From Chromobotia macracanthus (lineage: Eukaryota > Chordata > Actinopteri > Cypriniformes > Botiidae), in contig JAZGTH010000008.1 in the NCBI GenBank assembly GCA_036877525.1, forward strand, positions 9,284,501 through 9,348,500: a DNA stretch of 64,000 nucleotides. Direction: 5' to 3'. This document shows, piece by piece, positions 1 to 11,580 of the stretch. A program made the position numbers and the translations under genes. The number at the start of each line of letters is the position of its first letter. Position 1 is the stretch's first letter. The notes under the pieces are model-generated. The model was not told where the DNA came from. It saw nothing but the letters and a program-made list of their open reading frames with translations, and made no database searches.

Positions 1-151
1 CAAACACACTCATCAGCTAATGGAAACCTACAGTCTGTGCATTTATATGTGTGTGCTGAACCTTACTGGAGGATTCTCATTTACACATGAGCAAAACGTC
101 CACATGAAGAGCAGAACACTAAAGAAACAGAAATAATCTTCTTGTTACCTT

Positions 152-387
152 TCAAGTTATTGGTTTAGGAATTGACACTTGTAGACGTGTTACAAAGAGT
201 GTAATTTCTACGCCACTGGCAACTCCAGAGAATGCAACAATGATTCCAATAATATTATAATGTTTTATAAACAATGTTTCCAAAGAGATACCCACCCCTT
301 CATCTGCCATTGGTTGGACAAACAGATAGTCCCGCACCACTGGTTCAGATACAAGTCCGTTCAGAACCACTAGTGGCACAGAAACTC
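152..387 (-). CDS. Putative exon of an unidentified membrane or PKD-fold protein (partial)
   Basis: An open frame of about 78 codons follows a good minus-strand acceptor: a short pyrimidine run and CAG ending at 388, with the exon starting at 387 and one codon base carried over from the previous exon. The peptide begins VSVPLVVLNG and has the pattern N-G-L-V-S-E-P-V-V-R-D-Y-L-F-V. That pattern resembles the last strands of a PKD or immunoglobulin-like fold. A hydrophobic stretch follows (IIGIIVAFSGVASG), then a short end reading RLQVSIPKPIT and a TGA stop at 152-154. The last part has a faint, remembered resemblance to the segment before the membrane helix in SorCS/sortilin-type receptors, too weak to name it. 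A strong donor (AAG/GTAACAAG, near 147) lies just downstream of the stop. The piece is therefore either a terminal exon, a poison exon or part of a pseudogene. No other exon of this gene is recognisable in the window. The exon reading is inferred from splice signals and composition only. Confidence 0.35.
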
Positions 388-1088
388 CTGAAAACTGGAC
401 AGATTATGACATCACCACTAACATCCAATCGGCTGCTTGCCTGAATCTTAAATATTCAATAGAGTATGTACAATAGAGTATGCATAAATACATAAAATTA
501 TATAATATATTAATAGCATGAACTAGTTCAAGCAGGAGGAGTTAAGCATTATAGTTTAATTATAGATTAGTTTAAGCACTGTTGAAATTATGTATGTAAT
601 TTGAATAACAGACATGACACAAGCATTCTCATGTTTAGTTTTCAAATTTTCAACTATATTCTCAATGTAAATATAAACACATCTCTCCCAGCATGGGTCA
701 AGGGACTCACAAATAGGTCTCTCATACAGGTTTTAAAAATAAAACAAATATGCCTTAGGTTGGTGGCCTCTGTGAACTTCAGACTCACAGTACATTAAAC
801 TGCATGCTATTGGCTCCCTCAGTAAAGTTTAATGATCAGAGACACCTCTGTGAGTTTGGAGGGGAGAATGAAAAACCTTGAGGCAACACTTAAAGCCAAC
901 ACTACAAACAGAGTTTAGAGCCATGGGCTTTTCCTGAAGAACATTTCTAGTGTCATGACCATAAATCAGGGGTCTTCAAAGTGGAGCCAGTGGACACTCA
1001 GGAGACTACTGGAGGAACCACATAAAATTTGAGCAAAATGTTTCCTTTTTATGTTTACGAAATGTATTTAAACCAATGCAATAAATCT
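388..1088. other. AT-rich non-coding stretch
   Basis: Immediately upstream of the putative exon on its strand, so probably intron. It is AT-rich with short palindromic AT runs near 500. No gene or mobile element is recognised. Confidence 0.5.
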
Positions 1089-1150
1089 GAATATATATAT
1101 ATATATATATACATATGTGTGTGTGTGTGTGTGTGCATGTGCGTGTGTGT
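1089..1150. repeat. Compound (AT)n-(GT)n microsatellite
   Basis: About 10 AT units (1091-1110) run directly into about 10 GT units, with one interruption (GTGCATGTGCGTG) near the end. Confidence 0.95.
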
Positions 1151-1290
1151 ATAAAGAAATATATATTTTTAATTTTTTTCTTCCTTGCATCCTGCGTTTG
1201 AGATGTCACAACCCCAGTTTGAATGGGCTGAGCTTATCTGTGTTTGTGTTTTGATGAGCAGCGCCCTGAGTTCCTCAGAGGTCAGGAGGT

Positions 1291-1341
1291 GGTGTGTATG
1301 TGTGTGTGTGTGTGTGTATGTGTGTGTGTGTGTATGTGTGT

Positions 1342-1389
<48 letters not shown>
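1291..1389. repeat. (GT)n microsatellite, about 99 bp
   Basis: A long GT tract with a few TGTATG interruptions in the first half and an uninterrupted second half. A frame through it gives a meaningless Cys-Val run. Confidence 0.97.
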
Positions 1390-1390
<1 letters not shown>

Positions 1391-2360
1391 TGAGCCATGC
1401 CTGGCTGAGCAGCTTCACACTATTTAGACAGTGTTTTTAAATTCCTCAGCACCTGTTTGGCAACCAACTAGAGACGCAGCCAAATGAACAGTCTAAACAG
1501 TCTATTTTAGCACTGTTGAGCTCACAAAGCTACTCTGGAAATGTGAAATGGAAAAGGGAACTTGTGACTTACAATGCACTCACTTCCTTTTCAGCCAGTA
1601 GGGGGAGCCATAGTACAAGCTACATATTTGATGACGACAACGGCATAGCTATCAAATTATTACTTTCCATATTTAGGCCTGAAGAAAGACAGAAATCATT
1701 TGGGAAACTGGAAATCGTTACTGATACCCATTGGCTGATCACTAATGAACATATGCAAATCCAAAACATTAAACTATTAGATCTACACTGAGCAAGTTCT
1801 TGTCGTTCGAGACTATTCTCGCACAATCCGTACAGGGATATTTTTCAAAAAGAAGCTCTAATGTATGTGAACGTCACAGCTCTGCTGAGAATCTGGTGTG
1901 TAGCGGCACATCACCCCTGCAGCCAATTAACACAGACTAGAGGACCCTATACTCACCTCTGATTGGTCGAGACCACTCAGGGGATCTCATTACAACAAGC
2001 TATGGTATCTCAAGTCTTCAGTGGAACAACCTCTGACGGCAGTTTGATCACTGACTCCGAGTGCGAGCGGCGATGACCACAGCTTCAGCTTTCTTTTTCA
2101 TTCAAAATGTCACAGTATTTCATACTCCATACCCCTTTATATGTGGGAATTATTAGTACGGTGGCACACTGTACACAGTTCTCATCATTATCTGTTTATT
2201 AACAGCAGATAACCATTGCTGTGCTGAACATAAACACAGAAGTTTTTTAGTGGAAGTTGTAACGCTAAGCATCACTATTGCACTATATCATACTTAGGGG
2301 GACGGAGTTGAGCAAACCCATAACTTCAAATATTAGCTAAACTTGGGGCCATAAAACATC
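1390..2360. other. Non-coding stretch
   Basis: Apart from the imperfect CTCF-like motif it holds an inverted CCAAT box (CTGATTGG, 1959-1966). On the minus strand this CCAAT box is followed directly by a strong splice donor (AGAG/GTGAGTATAGGG). All three minus-strand frames before the donor contain stops, so at most it could end an untranslated exon. Confidence 0.4.
1595..1608 (+). promoter_or_regulatory. CTCF-like motif, imperfect
   Basis: CCAGTAGGGGGAGC fits the CTCF core CCASYAGRKGGCRS except for A in place of C at position 12. This is motif evidence only. Confidence 0.3.
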
Positions 2361-2490
2361 CACATAGTAAGCCACCTTAATAAGACCCTAGAAACTGCAT
2401 AGCAACACAGTTCGATTCAGAACACCTTCGCAACCACATAGTTTGTTCCTTGGCAACCACCCTAAAACCCTGCTAAATGTTTTTGCACGG
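2361..2490 (-). repeat. Degenerate GTTGCTA minisatellite, copy 1
   Basis: Repeated blocks such as TAGCAACAC, CGCAACCACATAG and GGCAACCACC recur about every 20 bases. This is the GGTTGCTA/GGTGTTGC type of degenerate repeat scattered through cyprinid genomes; four more stretches lie in this window. Confidence 0.7.
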
Positions 2491-3007
2491 CCATGCACCT
2501 CTGGCATTTTCTATAAACTTTTTAATTCTCTGCTTAATAGAACTACAAAAAAACTTCTCATAGATTTTTTGCTTCACTTTTGAGCATTGTGTAATGTAAC
2601 ATTTTCGCTTTTATCTCGTATACATGACTGGTTTGTGTAATTACTTCTTGACATCAAAGTTGAAACCGAACTTGTTCATACAGCGCACCACACCCCCCCA
2701 CGGCCTTTTCAGAGGCCATCAAATGACTCTGTACGTTTTATTATTGCCAGACTCAACACAGAAAGCATGCGCTCGCTGCAGAGTGATGTCACGCTAAAGA
2801 CATTCGAACAAGAGCGGTGGGGGGCACATGCTCTCTGAGAAATGTGTTCTGGAAAAAAATGACTGAACACACTGTACAAACACACGCCGAACTCTGTGAA
2901 TGAGCAGCTGTATAATCCATACAGACGTATAAAGCTCTATAATACAAACACAATGAAGCTCAGTAAACAGCATTTACCTGAACTCCAACTCCAGATACCT
3001 GTGACTA

Positions 3008-3009
<2 letters not shown>

Positions 3010-3043
<34 letters not shown>
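3010..3043. repeat. (GT)n microsatellite
   Basis: About 17 uninterrupted TG units. Confidence 0.97.
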
Positions 3044-3045
<2 letters not shown>

Positions 3046-3429
3046 ACACTGTGCCATGCGGTGGGAACTGGATTTAATGAGTGTTTACAGGCCGGACTGA
3101 CGTCTGTTCCACACGTACAGCTGTCACTGCAGTAACAGCCTCTTCACTGTGTGTCCATGCCACGACTAATTTAAAGGGACAGCAGGACTTGTGTGTGTGT
3201 CCTGCTGGGAAGCTTTCCATGGTGAGGAGGGGGAAGGGTGACGGGCGTATGTTGGGATATATCTTGATGCCATATGGGAATGATGCCAAAGGATTTAGTG
3301 GGCTTCTGTTTAAAGGCCTTTGTCTATGTGTACAGAAACAGTTCTTTTAAAATGAAAACAAGCACTATGAGAATATCCCTAATAATAATATCTATTTAAC
3401 ACAATATGGACCACTTTTTAAAAAATGAA

Positions 3430-3500
3430 AATATATATATATGTGTGTGTATATATTTATATATTTACACAAATACATACATATATACGTATATAGACAT
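3430..3500. repeat. AT/GT-rich simple sequence
   Basis: Short runs of ATATAT, GTGTGT, ATATTTAT and ACATACAT, giving a degenerate simple repeat. Confidence 0.8.
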
Positions 3501-4845
3501 AGATTTAGGCCCGTAACCTGTTCTTTTATTGCTGTGAGCAAATAAAACTTACAGAGAGCAAAAGTCAAAGCTGCTAGGAAATTACTTTTCCATTCTGTTT
3601 ACCTCAGGATGAATATAATCATTTTAAAGGTAAACGCTGCCAACAGTGACAACATATCTTATCAGATGTTCTCACAGATTCAGCCTAATTCTGTGGTCTT
3701 CCGTTGTGTTTCACCAACACACGTAACAGTGTATCAGACGCCTCCAGGTTTCCTAATTCTTGGCTTCGGAGAGCTTTGCAATGACAGCAGAATTAAAAAG
3801 CATCTTCAAAGCGAAACTCGTGCTTGATTTTTCTTATGTCCTTCCCTCAGCAAGTCTAAGTCTCAGCAAGTCTCTTGTCTAAGAGCTTCCAGTTCAGAAA
3901 TTTACAAACTTAAAAAAGTTTTAACACATGAGGGGAAATTGTCTGCTTGTCTGATGGTGTTTTAGTGCAAACCCGGTGTACCTGCTTAAGTCTTACAGCA
4001 AAAACCGTCTCCGTGACTCTTAGACCTTGTGATATCGCCCTACCTTTGCCTTATCCATTACAGGCCATTATCAGTCCACATGAATGAATAATCTGCAATG
4101 AATTTCTAATGTTCCGTTACTTTGCGATCACATCACACCAGTGATCATTCATAGTGTCTTGTGAGGCTGGCATGGATGGCTAGGTGATACAGTTATATGA
4201 AAATGGACTGAGTGAAATGGACATGCAGTAGATGGATGGGCTGGTAAACAATGCACAAGCACACTCCCACCTGGAGTCCAACCCCTCCCCATTCTCTGTA
4301 GTCCTATTAAAGCCAGATCAGATGCACAAACTACTTTGCATTTTGGAGCAGGGAAGACAGATTGACATGGGACCACTTACTGGGAAAACAGTGCCGTTTC
4401 ATTACCAGAGTGAGGATAGCAGACCACCACCTGCCCCCAAGCTAACCTTATTCCAAAGAAAATCCAATTTTGCCCTATCTAGGAAAACAGTGGTCAACCA
4501 CTATGGCTTTTTCAAGGGGCTATGTCAATTATTACTGACAGCATATGACACTCAAATTTTATGATTTCAAATGATGGTACGTACGTACAGTGTTAAGTGA
4601 TTTACTCTGTCTTTGCTAAGGGGTTGCTATGGAGTAGCTTACTTGCCCACAGTCAAGTTTCCATGATATTCTGGTTCCTAGAAAATGATTTTAATCATCT
4701 AAGCAGACATGGTGATCACCAATGCTGAAATTTTCAACACCAAATATTTATCCAGGGCTTTTATCAAGACTTTGCCGCAAAACTGCAGAACAACCAGCGA
4801 CATGAAAATATGTTTTATCCAGACCTCAAGAAAAACCTCAAACTG
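3501..4845. other. Non-coding stretch
   Basis: No recognised gene or repeat. The 110-codon open frame around 4232-4564 has no known domain and is not bounded by splice sites; I treat it as chance. Confidence 0.45.
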
Positions 4846-4885
4846 AGCTCAGTCATTCCCTTAACAGCTCAGTCATTCCCTTAAC
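4846..4885 (+). repeat. Exact 20-bp tandem duplication
   Basis: The 20-mer AGCTCAGTCATTCCCTTAAC occurs twice head to tail with no mismatch. It looks like a recent replication-slippage product. Confidence 0.95.
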
Positions 4886-5229
4886 ACTTCTAGAGAGATC
4901 TTAATACAGACCATCTGAGCGTGCTGTGAAGTATCCTGGACTACAAAGCAAGAGCGGCGGAAAGCAGAAGTCTAATGAGTGACGAGCATGCATCAGCAAA
5001 TCGAGAGCGCTTGCTAATTACAGCTTACACTTCAAACTCTGGCTCTGCTTAAACTCAGCAGCTCAGAGATGACGGAGGCAGACGTTCAAAGAACCTGAGG
5101 TACGCTTCGCATTCCCTAGATATGACATTATCTTAGATGTTATGAGTGGCAGCAGAAAAGCATATCCCGAAATTAATAATTTTGTTTCAACTGCCAAAAA
5201 AAGCAAAGACTGTACACTTTGTTCCACGG

Positions 5230-5530
5230 TCTTTCATCGTCATTTTTTTTGTTCTAAGGGAAAGGGCAAGAAAAAATGAACAGGCTGCTTTTGCTGAGGC
5301 GGTGCGTCATTTTCTCTCGCTGAAGGGATTACCTTCTTTCCTGGGGCTGTCTCTTTCTTTCCCGCAGATTAAAATCCTCTCCTTCCACTTTCTCATGCAT
5401 AATTATGTTCATCACAAAGGATGAGCCTTTTTAAACGGGCTGGAATTGCAGATGAGGGAGGATTGATTGGGTTCCTGCATGAGGTAATTGAGCCGGAGTT
5501 CCTCTCATCCTAGCCCTGCGTCATTTGCTA
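5230..5530. promoter_or_regulatory. Candidate conserved non-coding element
   Basis: The composition changes from the AT-rich, repeat-laden flanks to complex sequence with clustered homeodomain/POU-like sites: ATGCATAATTATG near 5394 and GGTAATTGAG near 5482, plus CAAAGGATGAG. It contains no repeat and no coding frame of note. It resembles vertebrate developmental enhancers, but conservation cannot be judged from one sequence. Confidence 0.3.
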
Positions 5531-8022
5531 TATTTCACTCTTTTGTATAGGAAAAAAACCTTACATAATGCTAAAAGGCACTAAATGCTAACATTTATCA
5601 CTTAAAGCACTCATATCATATATCAATTTTATTAATTATTTTTCATAGGCCTGTTTTGCATATCTTCCAGCATCTGTGGCATAACAGCAGGTTCGCTGTG
5701 TGCATTTCTGGTGCGTGACAGAAAATAAAGTGATTTCCAGGTTACTATAATGAACGTTTTCGTCAATAACAGACATTATTGTGTGCCATTAAGAATTATT
5801 ACAAATGTGATCGTTACGAAATCTGGAGTGGGACCACATTTACAACCAAATGTAAATTAATCTATATGAAACGGAACAGAAAACAAAAGTGTAGCTATAA
5901 ATTGCCTCAATTGCCTGGATTTAGTCAGATTTAATGAGCAGGAAGTGTGTGGTAAATTGGTAAATATGAGTGGTTATATGTTCAAATGTATGTATCTTTT
6001 TTGAGTTCTAGTACAATACGTTACAATACGTTTTTATACTATAAAGCACTCAAGGAAAATTTGATTTCTTTTGATATGAGCCCTTTAAATGATTCAGAAA
6101 GAGTCCTTGCCAAAAATATACAATAAAACAGGCCAATGTGAAAATAAAACAAAACACAATGTGCCTTAAGAAATGAAACTATCTTGATATTATTTGCCTG
6201 AGAGCAGGAAATCAATATTATGACTCAAAAGCAACGTAAAGAGAGACTTTTCACAAGCTACAGTGTGTTTGAATAGAGGCAATTTATTTGTCAAACATGT
6301 CTCATCGTGGCACATCCATATTTGAAAAGGGACTAAAGCAGGAGTCTGTGTCCCGGGTTCAGTAACATCTCATTTAAACAGCATGATTCCTGGAGATGTA
6401 CTTGTGTCCATTTCTTGAGTCCCCTCTATAAAATCACCCTAAATGCGTCCGGCTTTGAGAGTGGCTTTCAAAAGAGCCCTGCAGAAGAGTAAAAAGACCA
6501 TCAAAAAGCTCTCACAGACCTAAATCAATACTTCAGAGGAGCGTATCCACAGAGAAACACAGCAACATTAGGAAATGGACTTTACTCTGCTTGTATTACA
6601 GAAGAAACTGACCCCAACAACCTGTGGTTTCATGCACAATGACTTTTAGCACAGAAAAACAGTTCTAGGTGGCAGAAAAACAAAGAACATAAACAATTAC
6701 CCTTGTGCCTAACACACTGAAAACATACTACATCTCAACTAAGAAACAGACTAAAAATGCTAAGACTCATCATGCACTTCGCAGATTTTTGTCCAGTAAA
6801 ATGCTTTCTAGAATGAGAATGTGCCTCACACTAGTAGCAAATAAAGGTTTATGTTCTGTGATGTAGCTACAGCCGATTTATTATTCACAAAAAAGAAAGA
6901 TTTCGTTCCGTTCCTTTAAAGCGCCCTGTTTAAATAAGAAATACAAAACAGGAAAAACAATTTCATGGGGTCTTAAGCTGGATTTTTCACCCTGCTATTT
7001 ACGCTACCCAATCATCACTTTAACTCTTCTCATGAACAGAAAATGTGCTACATATGTGGACCAAAAGACTGTGGAAATGTTTCTGCGTTTGGGTTGAGCG
7101 CTAAACGACCAAACATTTCCGACCATGTTGCTTGGCCTGTAATTTTCTCCCACTTTATTATGGGAAAAAGATTCATCTTTCCTCTCTAAAAGCGTCCTTT
7201 TTAGTCACTGTTGTGCTGCCCCTGGCTGTTTTACAAGGGTAATACTGTTTATATGAGTTACATAACGGCATGTGATCTTACTGCAGTTAACAGCAAAGTT
7301 CTGTCAGTGGAGCTCAAATCCACCGACATCTGCTGTCTCCTGTGATAAAAAGTAACTTTTGAGAAGCATCACGTTCCTAAAACGTTAGAAAAACAAAGAA
7401 GAAAACAAGGACACAAAAACTCCCATTGATATGTCATTCAGATTCTCCCACGGTGGAAATAACAATTTTTCCAATGGCACAAAGTGAGAAAGCGATCCAT
7501 TGAAATGATAAAGTGAAGAACAAGAGTGGCTATCTAAAACGGAAAAAACAGCTAAGGCAGTAAATAATGTCTGAAAAACAAATAAAGATCTTCGATTTTT
7601 TTCAGGTCTGCATCATTAATTGTATATCTCAGTATCTAATATTTGTGTTAAAGCCAAGAATTCTGCAGACACAAGCTTATTATGAACTAGGCGGCCAATA
7701 TTGGCTTCAAAATGGTGACCTGAGGCAGGCTGGGGTGGAATTTGTGTGCACAGAGGTTATAAAGTCAAGCAACATTAAACAGGAGATGAAGTGACCCACT
7801 CGCTACGAGGTCACGACCGCCATCAATTTTAGATGTGTAGCAGAGCGGCGTGCTGTGAGATATATAAAATATGGAGCCCCAGGTGAGGGGGACGGACCAA
7901 TAGCCAGTCATTAGTCTGGCCAGAGCTGACAGACCATTGGCTAAAGGTTAGATCACAAAAAATGGGTCACTGCATTCTAAACCTATAACACTTAGACTAA
8001 GTTGAGGTATGAAACTAATATA
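5531..8022. other. AT-rich non-coding stretch
   Basis: About 2.5 kb with no recognised gene or transposon and frequent stops in all frames. The short frame at 7567-7794 shows no domain. Confidence 0.5.
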
Positions 8023-8556
8023 CAGTGCCCTTCATAAGTATTAGGGTAGCAAAAAAAAACTGCTCTGAAAAACTGTTTGCTGTGGAGCCAACAAATCTTT
8101 TATAATTAAAAGATGAATGTCAGGCAAAAGTAGAGAATGTCACATGTTGTTATTTGGCTGTTTCAACTCATAAATGTTTTACCAATTTAGAAGAACAGCA
8201 GAGTTTCATTCCTCTGTCTCATGTGAGCCTAAGTTTTGGTTCAGCTGTCTCACAATTGTGTTTCTAAGTGATCAGCTGTGTCCTTTTGCATTATTTGTTC
8301 ACACATTTAAAGCAGGAAATGTGTAGTATTAGTTCTGTCTATTGCTTCTGCAGTCTGAGTCTTGCGTTCGGTGAGAACACACATAAGCCAAGATGAAGAT
8401 GAGGGAGAAGACTCTGACAGAAAATGTCCAATGTCCAAAAATGTGACATTCTGTACATAGGCCTAATATTCATCTTTTAATCATAAAATTCTTCTTGACT
8501 CCACAGTAAACAGAGCAATTTTTCCTTTACTGTCTGAATACTTATGGAGGGCACTG
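8023..8556. mobile_element. Non-autonomous Tc1/mariner-type element (MITE), 534 bp, complete
   Basis: The left end CAGTGCCCTTCATAAGTATT (8023-8042) and the reverse complement of the right end (8537-8556) match at 19 of 20 bases. Both ends are flanked by TA (8021-8022 and 8557-8558), the target duplication of the Tc1/mariner superfamily. The interior has no transposase frame, so it must have been moved by an enzyme encoded elsewhere. The near-identical ends suggest moderate age. Confidence 0.88.
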
Positions 8557-8558
8557 TA

Positions 8559-9293
8559 TTTCTTTGCTTTAAAAATCTTAGGATTTAACAGAATACGGTC
8601 ATGTACTTTTAAAAGTAGTTTTCTTTTGAACATAACACTATCACTTCCAATAAAACTGTCTAATAAATGTCAAGCATTTTCTAAATGAGGAACTCGCATT
8701 TTAAATGTATTTTTAAAAGTATTCAGTACAAACCAAAAGGACTTTATGAGCTGAAAGGTAAAACTTCAAGGTGGTACAATAAGCCAAGAGATGGATTATA
8801 TTTCAAACTGATTTGAAAGGTAGGGCGATTCACTTTGTATTGTTTAGGCAGAGCTGATATAATTTTAATGAGTACTGTGCAGCTCATTCAGATCGAATAA
8901 CCAGGACAGCAAGAAGTATGAGCTTGTTCAAAAATACTCCCATACTAAAAGCATTACTTTCGATCTAAACTACACAACCTTACAGAATGTTTCCCATTAA
9001 AAATCAAGTGACTCTAAATTCTCATTGCATCACAAATTAAAAGTACAATCCATCAAACCAAAGACTGTGTCATAGGATTGTACTGTGGAATGCAACCTAA
9101 TTAGTAAGTGTAAACCGCAACCCTGCCTCTGAAATATTAATAGATGCTAATAAGAATATTGGCGCTGTGTCAGAGGGAAGCTGGAAGAGTGTCTTCACTC
9201 GTGTGGATGTGTTTGTTAATGAGGAAAACATTATTAAGATCAAAAACTGAAATATGGAATGTCAATTACACGGCATTTGACAAGCAATAAGGT
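8559..9293. other. AT-rich non-coding stretch with one conserved-looking block
   Basis: Mostly AT-rich unique sequence. Around 9100-9240 it becomes more complex, with several TAAT-type sites (CCTAATTAG, ATTAATAG, GCTAATAAG, TTAATGAGG). That is weak evidence for an enhancer. No gene is seen. Confidence 0.3.
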
Positions 9294-9700
9294 CTCAAAA
9301 TATTGTACATAAATATTCATATAGACAGACACGGAGAGAGAACTACAATAATAATAAAGACAGATTGACACAGAGAGAGAGAGAGCGAGAGAGAGTGAGA
9401 GAGAGAGACTACAAATGACAATAAAAGAATATTGTATTTATATCTACATAGATATACAGACAGACAGACAAACAGACAGAGATAGCTAGCTAGATAGATG
9501 GATAGAAAAAGAGGGAGAAAGGCTCAAAATGTTGTACATAAATATTCATAAATATAGACAAACTGACACAGACACACACACAAACAGAGAGAGAGAAGAA
9601 GAGAAAAACTATAACAATGAATAACAATAAAGGAATATTGTTATTATATATCCACATAGACATACAGATTGACAAACAAACAGATAAACAGAAAACAATA
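9294..9700 (+). repeat. Two-copy tandem duplication, period about 229 bp, rich in microsatellites
   Basis: Copy 1 starts at 9294 (CTCAAAATATTGTACATAAA) and copy 2 at 9523 (CTCAAAATGTTGTACATAAA). Both continue with ATATTCATA, a GACAGAC tract, a GA-rich tract (9370-9409 in copy 1), CAATAAA-GAATATTG and a CATAGATATACAGA-like end. The copies differ mainly in the length of their simple tracts. Confidence 0.85.
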
Positions 9701-10627
9701 ACTATATTCTATTAAATTCTGCGTGTCTACCTGCTTCACTGACAACTCAAGAAAGCACTGCTATCAGTTCCCAAAGAGTCAAACAAACAAGCATTTATAT
9801 GACTCAGAGCAAACTACTGTACTGGTATATAAATATCTGAGGGTTCCCCACACAGCGCTGCAGTTCCCAATCCACTCGCGAGAACGGGAATCAGACAGAA
9901 CTGCTTACTCACCAACCGACAACTCCCTGATCTGAGGACTGCTCGTGTTGGCCTGTATCCACTTGACCAGTCAACTGATTTTGAAAGGTCCACTTCAGAT
10001 CAGCTTCTCCTCTGAAAATGAAAAACTTGCAGGTCTAAAAGCAGTAAGGTATCATCTGTGAGCAACTCCCTGAAGTCTGTATATGGTTAGACCAAGATAG
10101 TCTGGCCCCCGGCAGCCCTCGACCAAAGAGACCAGAGAAGCCTGTGAGATTCCTTTACACAACACAGACTCCAGCAGACAGGTCGACCCTGAGAGCCCCC
10201 TTCAAAAGCTGGGAAAACATCTGCAAAGGTCTGGTGACGCACCAGAGATTACCTCACGGAAGCAGACAGCCAGTCAGGCTGGCCATAGGAAATGCTGCAT
10301 ATCTGGGATAGTCATTAAATTTTCCAACCAAAGCACGACACAAGAACAGAACAACTTCCTCAACGCTTGCACAACATGTGAGATACTGCAACCGGGACAG
10401 GACAAGGCGGGCACCTTCAGAGGCAACTGCAAACCGCACAAAATAAATAAATAATATCCTGTGCTTCCTCCATGTGCTACTTTAAACCACTGGATCAGGT
10501 TGCCTGGCATCGAGTGTTTCAGGGCTGGTCTTTTTTAAGGCCACATTTTTGACGGCACAAGTGCTTCCAAAAAGCATGTTCCTTCAGTTACTATAAAAGA
10601 CTGCAGAGTGCTTTTTAATAATGACAA
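9701..10627. other. Non-coding stretch, moderately GC-rich
   Basis: Overlapping short frames on both strands (for example 10254-10510) show no known domain. Nothing identifiable is seen. Confidence 0.4.
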
Positions 10628-10881
10628 CCCAGCCAAAAATTTGAGGCTGTAGCAATGTTTTCCTAATGTTTTTATTAAATGACAACAATGTTTAAAACGT
10701 TAAACATTAAAAACGCTTTAAAATCCTTTTACTAACAGCTTAAAAATAAAGTCTTTGATACATAAATTATATATAATGGTAAAAAACGTTCTACTAAAGT
10801 TACAGCAAGAACATTATTTGGTGTCATTAAGAAGGTTTTCACAGAACATTATCCAAGAGAACATTCCCTGTTATAGCTGGG
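10628..10881 (-). mobile_element. AACGTT-family short DNA element, copy a
   Basis: It begins CCCAGCCAAAAATT and ends GTTATAGCTGGG, an imperfect inverted CCCAGCTAAC terminus. Inside are spaced ATGTTTT, AACGTT, TATATAATG and TTCTACTAAAGTTACAG blocks in the same order as six other copies. It has no coding capacity. It lies in the same orientation as copies c, d and e. Confidence 0.8.
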
Positions 10882-11210
10882 AAAATATTTTTAAGAAATA
10901 ACTAATAATAATTTTGCCTGAAAGGTCAACAAGACAACATTTTTACTTGTGAAATGAGACCCAAAGAATGACCTCATGCTAAAGACGACAGCAGAAAGGC
11001 AGAAGTAAACAGGTGGAAATGAAACGATAAAGAATCTGAGAGCTCTGCCATGTGACCCAAACATGAGAGCCTGAAAGTGGAGACCGTGGTGCTCCTGCGC
11101 ACAAGATCACTAATCAAAATGACCCTAAAACAAGGAAATTAATGAAAACAAAGAGCCAAACAAGAGTCCCACTGTGGTACAAAGTGTATTCTGTGATAAA
11201 ACTACATGGA

Positions 11211-11492
11211 TTTAAAGGCATTGTTTACCCCAAATAAAAATTCTTTCATCATTTACTCACCCTCATGTCATTCCAAATGTATGACTTTATTGCTTCTGAG
11301 GAACATAAAAGAAGATATTTTGAAGTACGTTGGTAACCAGACAACAGTGGCACCCAATGACTTGCATTGTATGGACACAAAACCACTGAGACATTTCTTA
11401 AAATATCTTCTTTTGTTTTTAGGTTTGGAATGACATGAGTGTGAGTAAAGGATGGAAAATAAATTATTTTGGGGTGGTGAACTACCCCTTTA
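11211..11492. mobile_element. Fold-back (palindromic) MITE, Angel-like
   Basis: The two halves are near-complementary. The left half contains CATTTACTCACCCTCATGTC, CATTCCAAA and AAAGAAGATATTTTGAAG. The right half contains AAATATCTTCTTTTGTTTT, TTTGGAATGACATGAG and GTGAGTAAAGGATGG in reverse order, ending GTGAACTACCCCTTTAT. The sequence could fold into a long hairpin. This element type is extremely common in cyprinids; the Angel name is from memory. Confidence 0.88.
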
Positions 11493-11580
11493 TGGAACAC
11501 TCCACTCAAAAATGAAAATTCTGTCATTACCAGAACTTATGGTGTTTGGTGTCATTAATGTCTTAATGAATGAATGAATA
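11493..11580 (+). mobile_element. Fragment of a second element of the same fold-back type
   Basis: CCACTCAAAAATGAAAATTC followed by TGTCATTACC repeats the start of the fold-back family right after the complete copy. It is truncated after about 40 bases and ends in a TGAATGAATGAATA tract. Confidence 0.55.

Noticed and set aside
1185..1427. 80-codon frame with a long Cys-Val run
   Set aside because: It is the translation of a GT microsatellite.
1945..1966. Minus-strand splice donor beside a CCAAT box
   Set aside because: All frames before the donor have stops; there is no paired acceptor or open frame. At most an untranslated exon.
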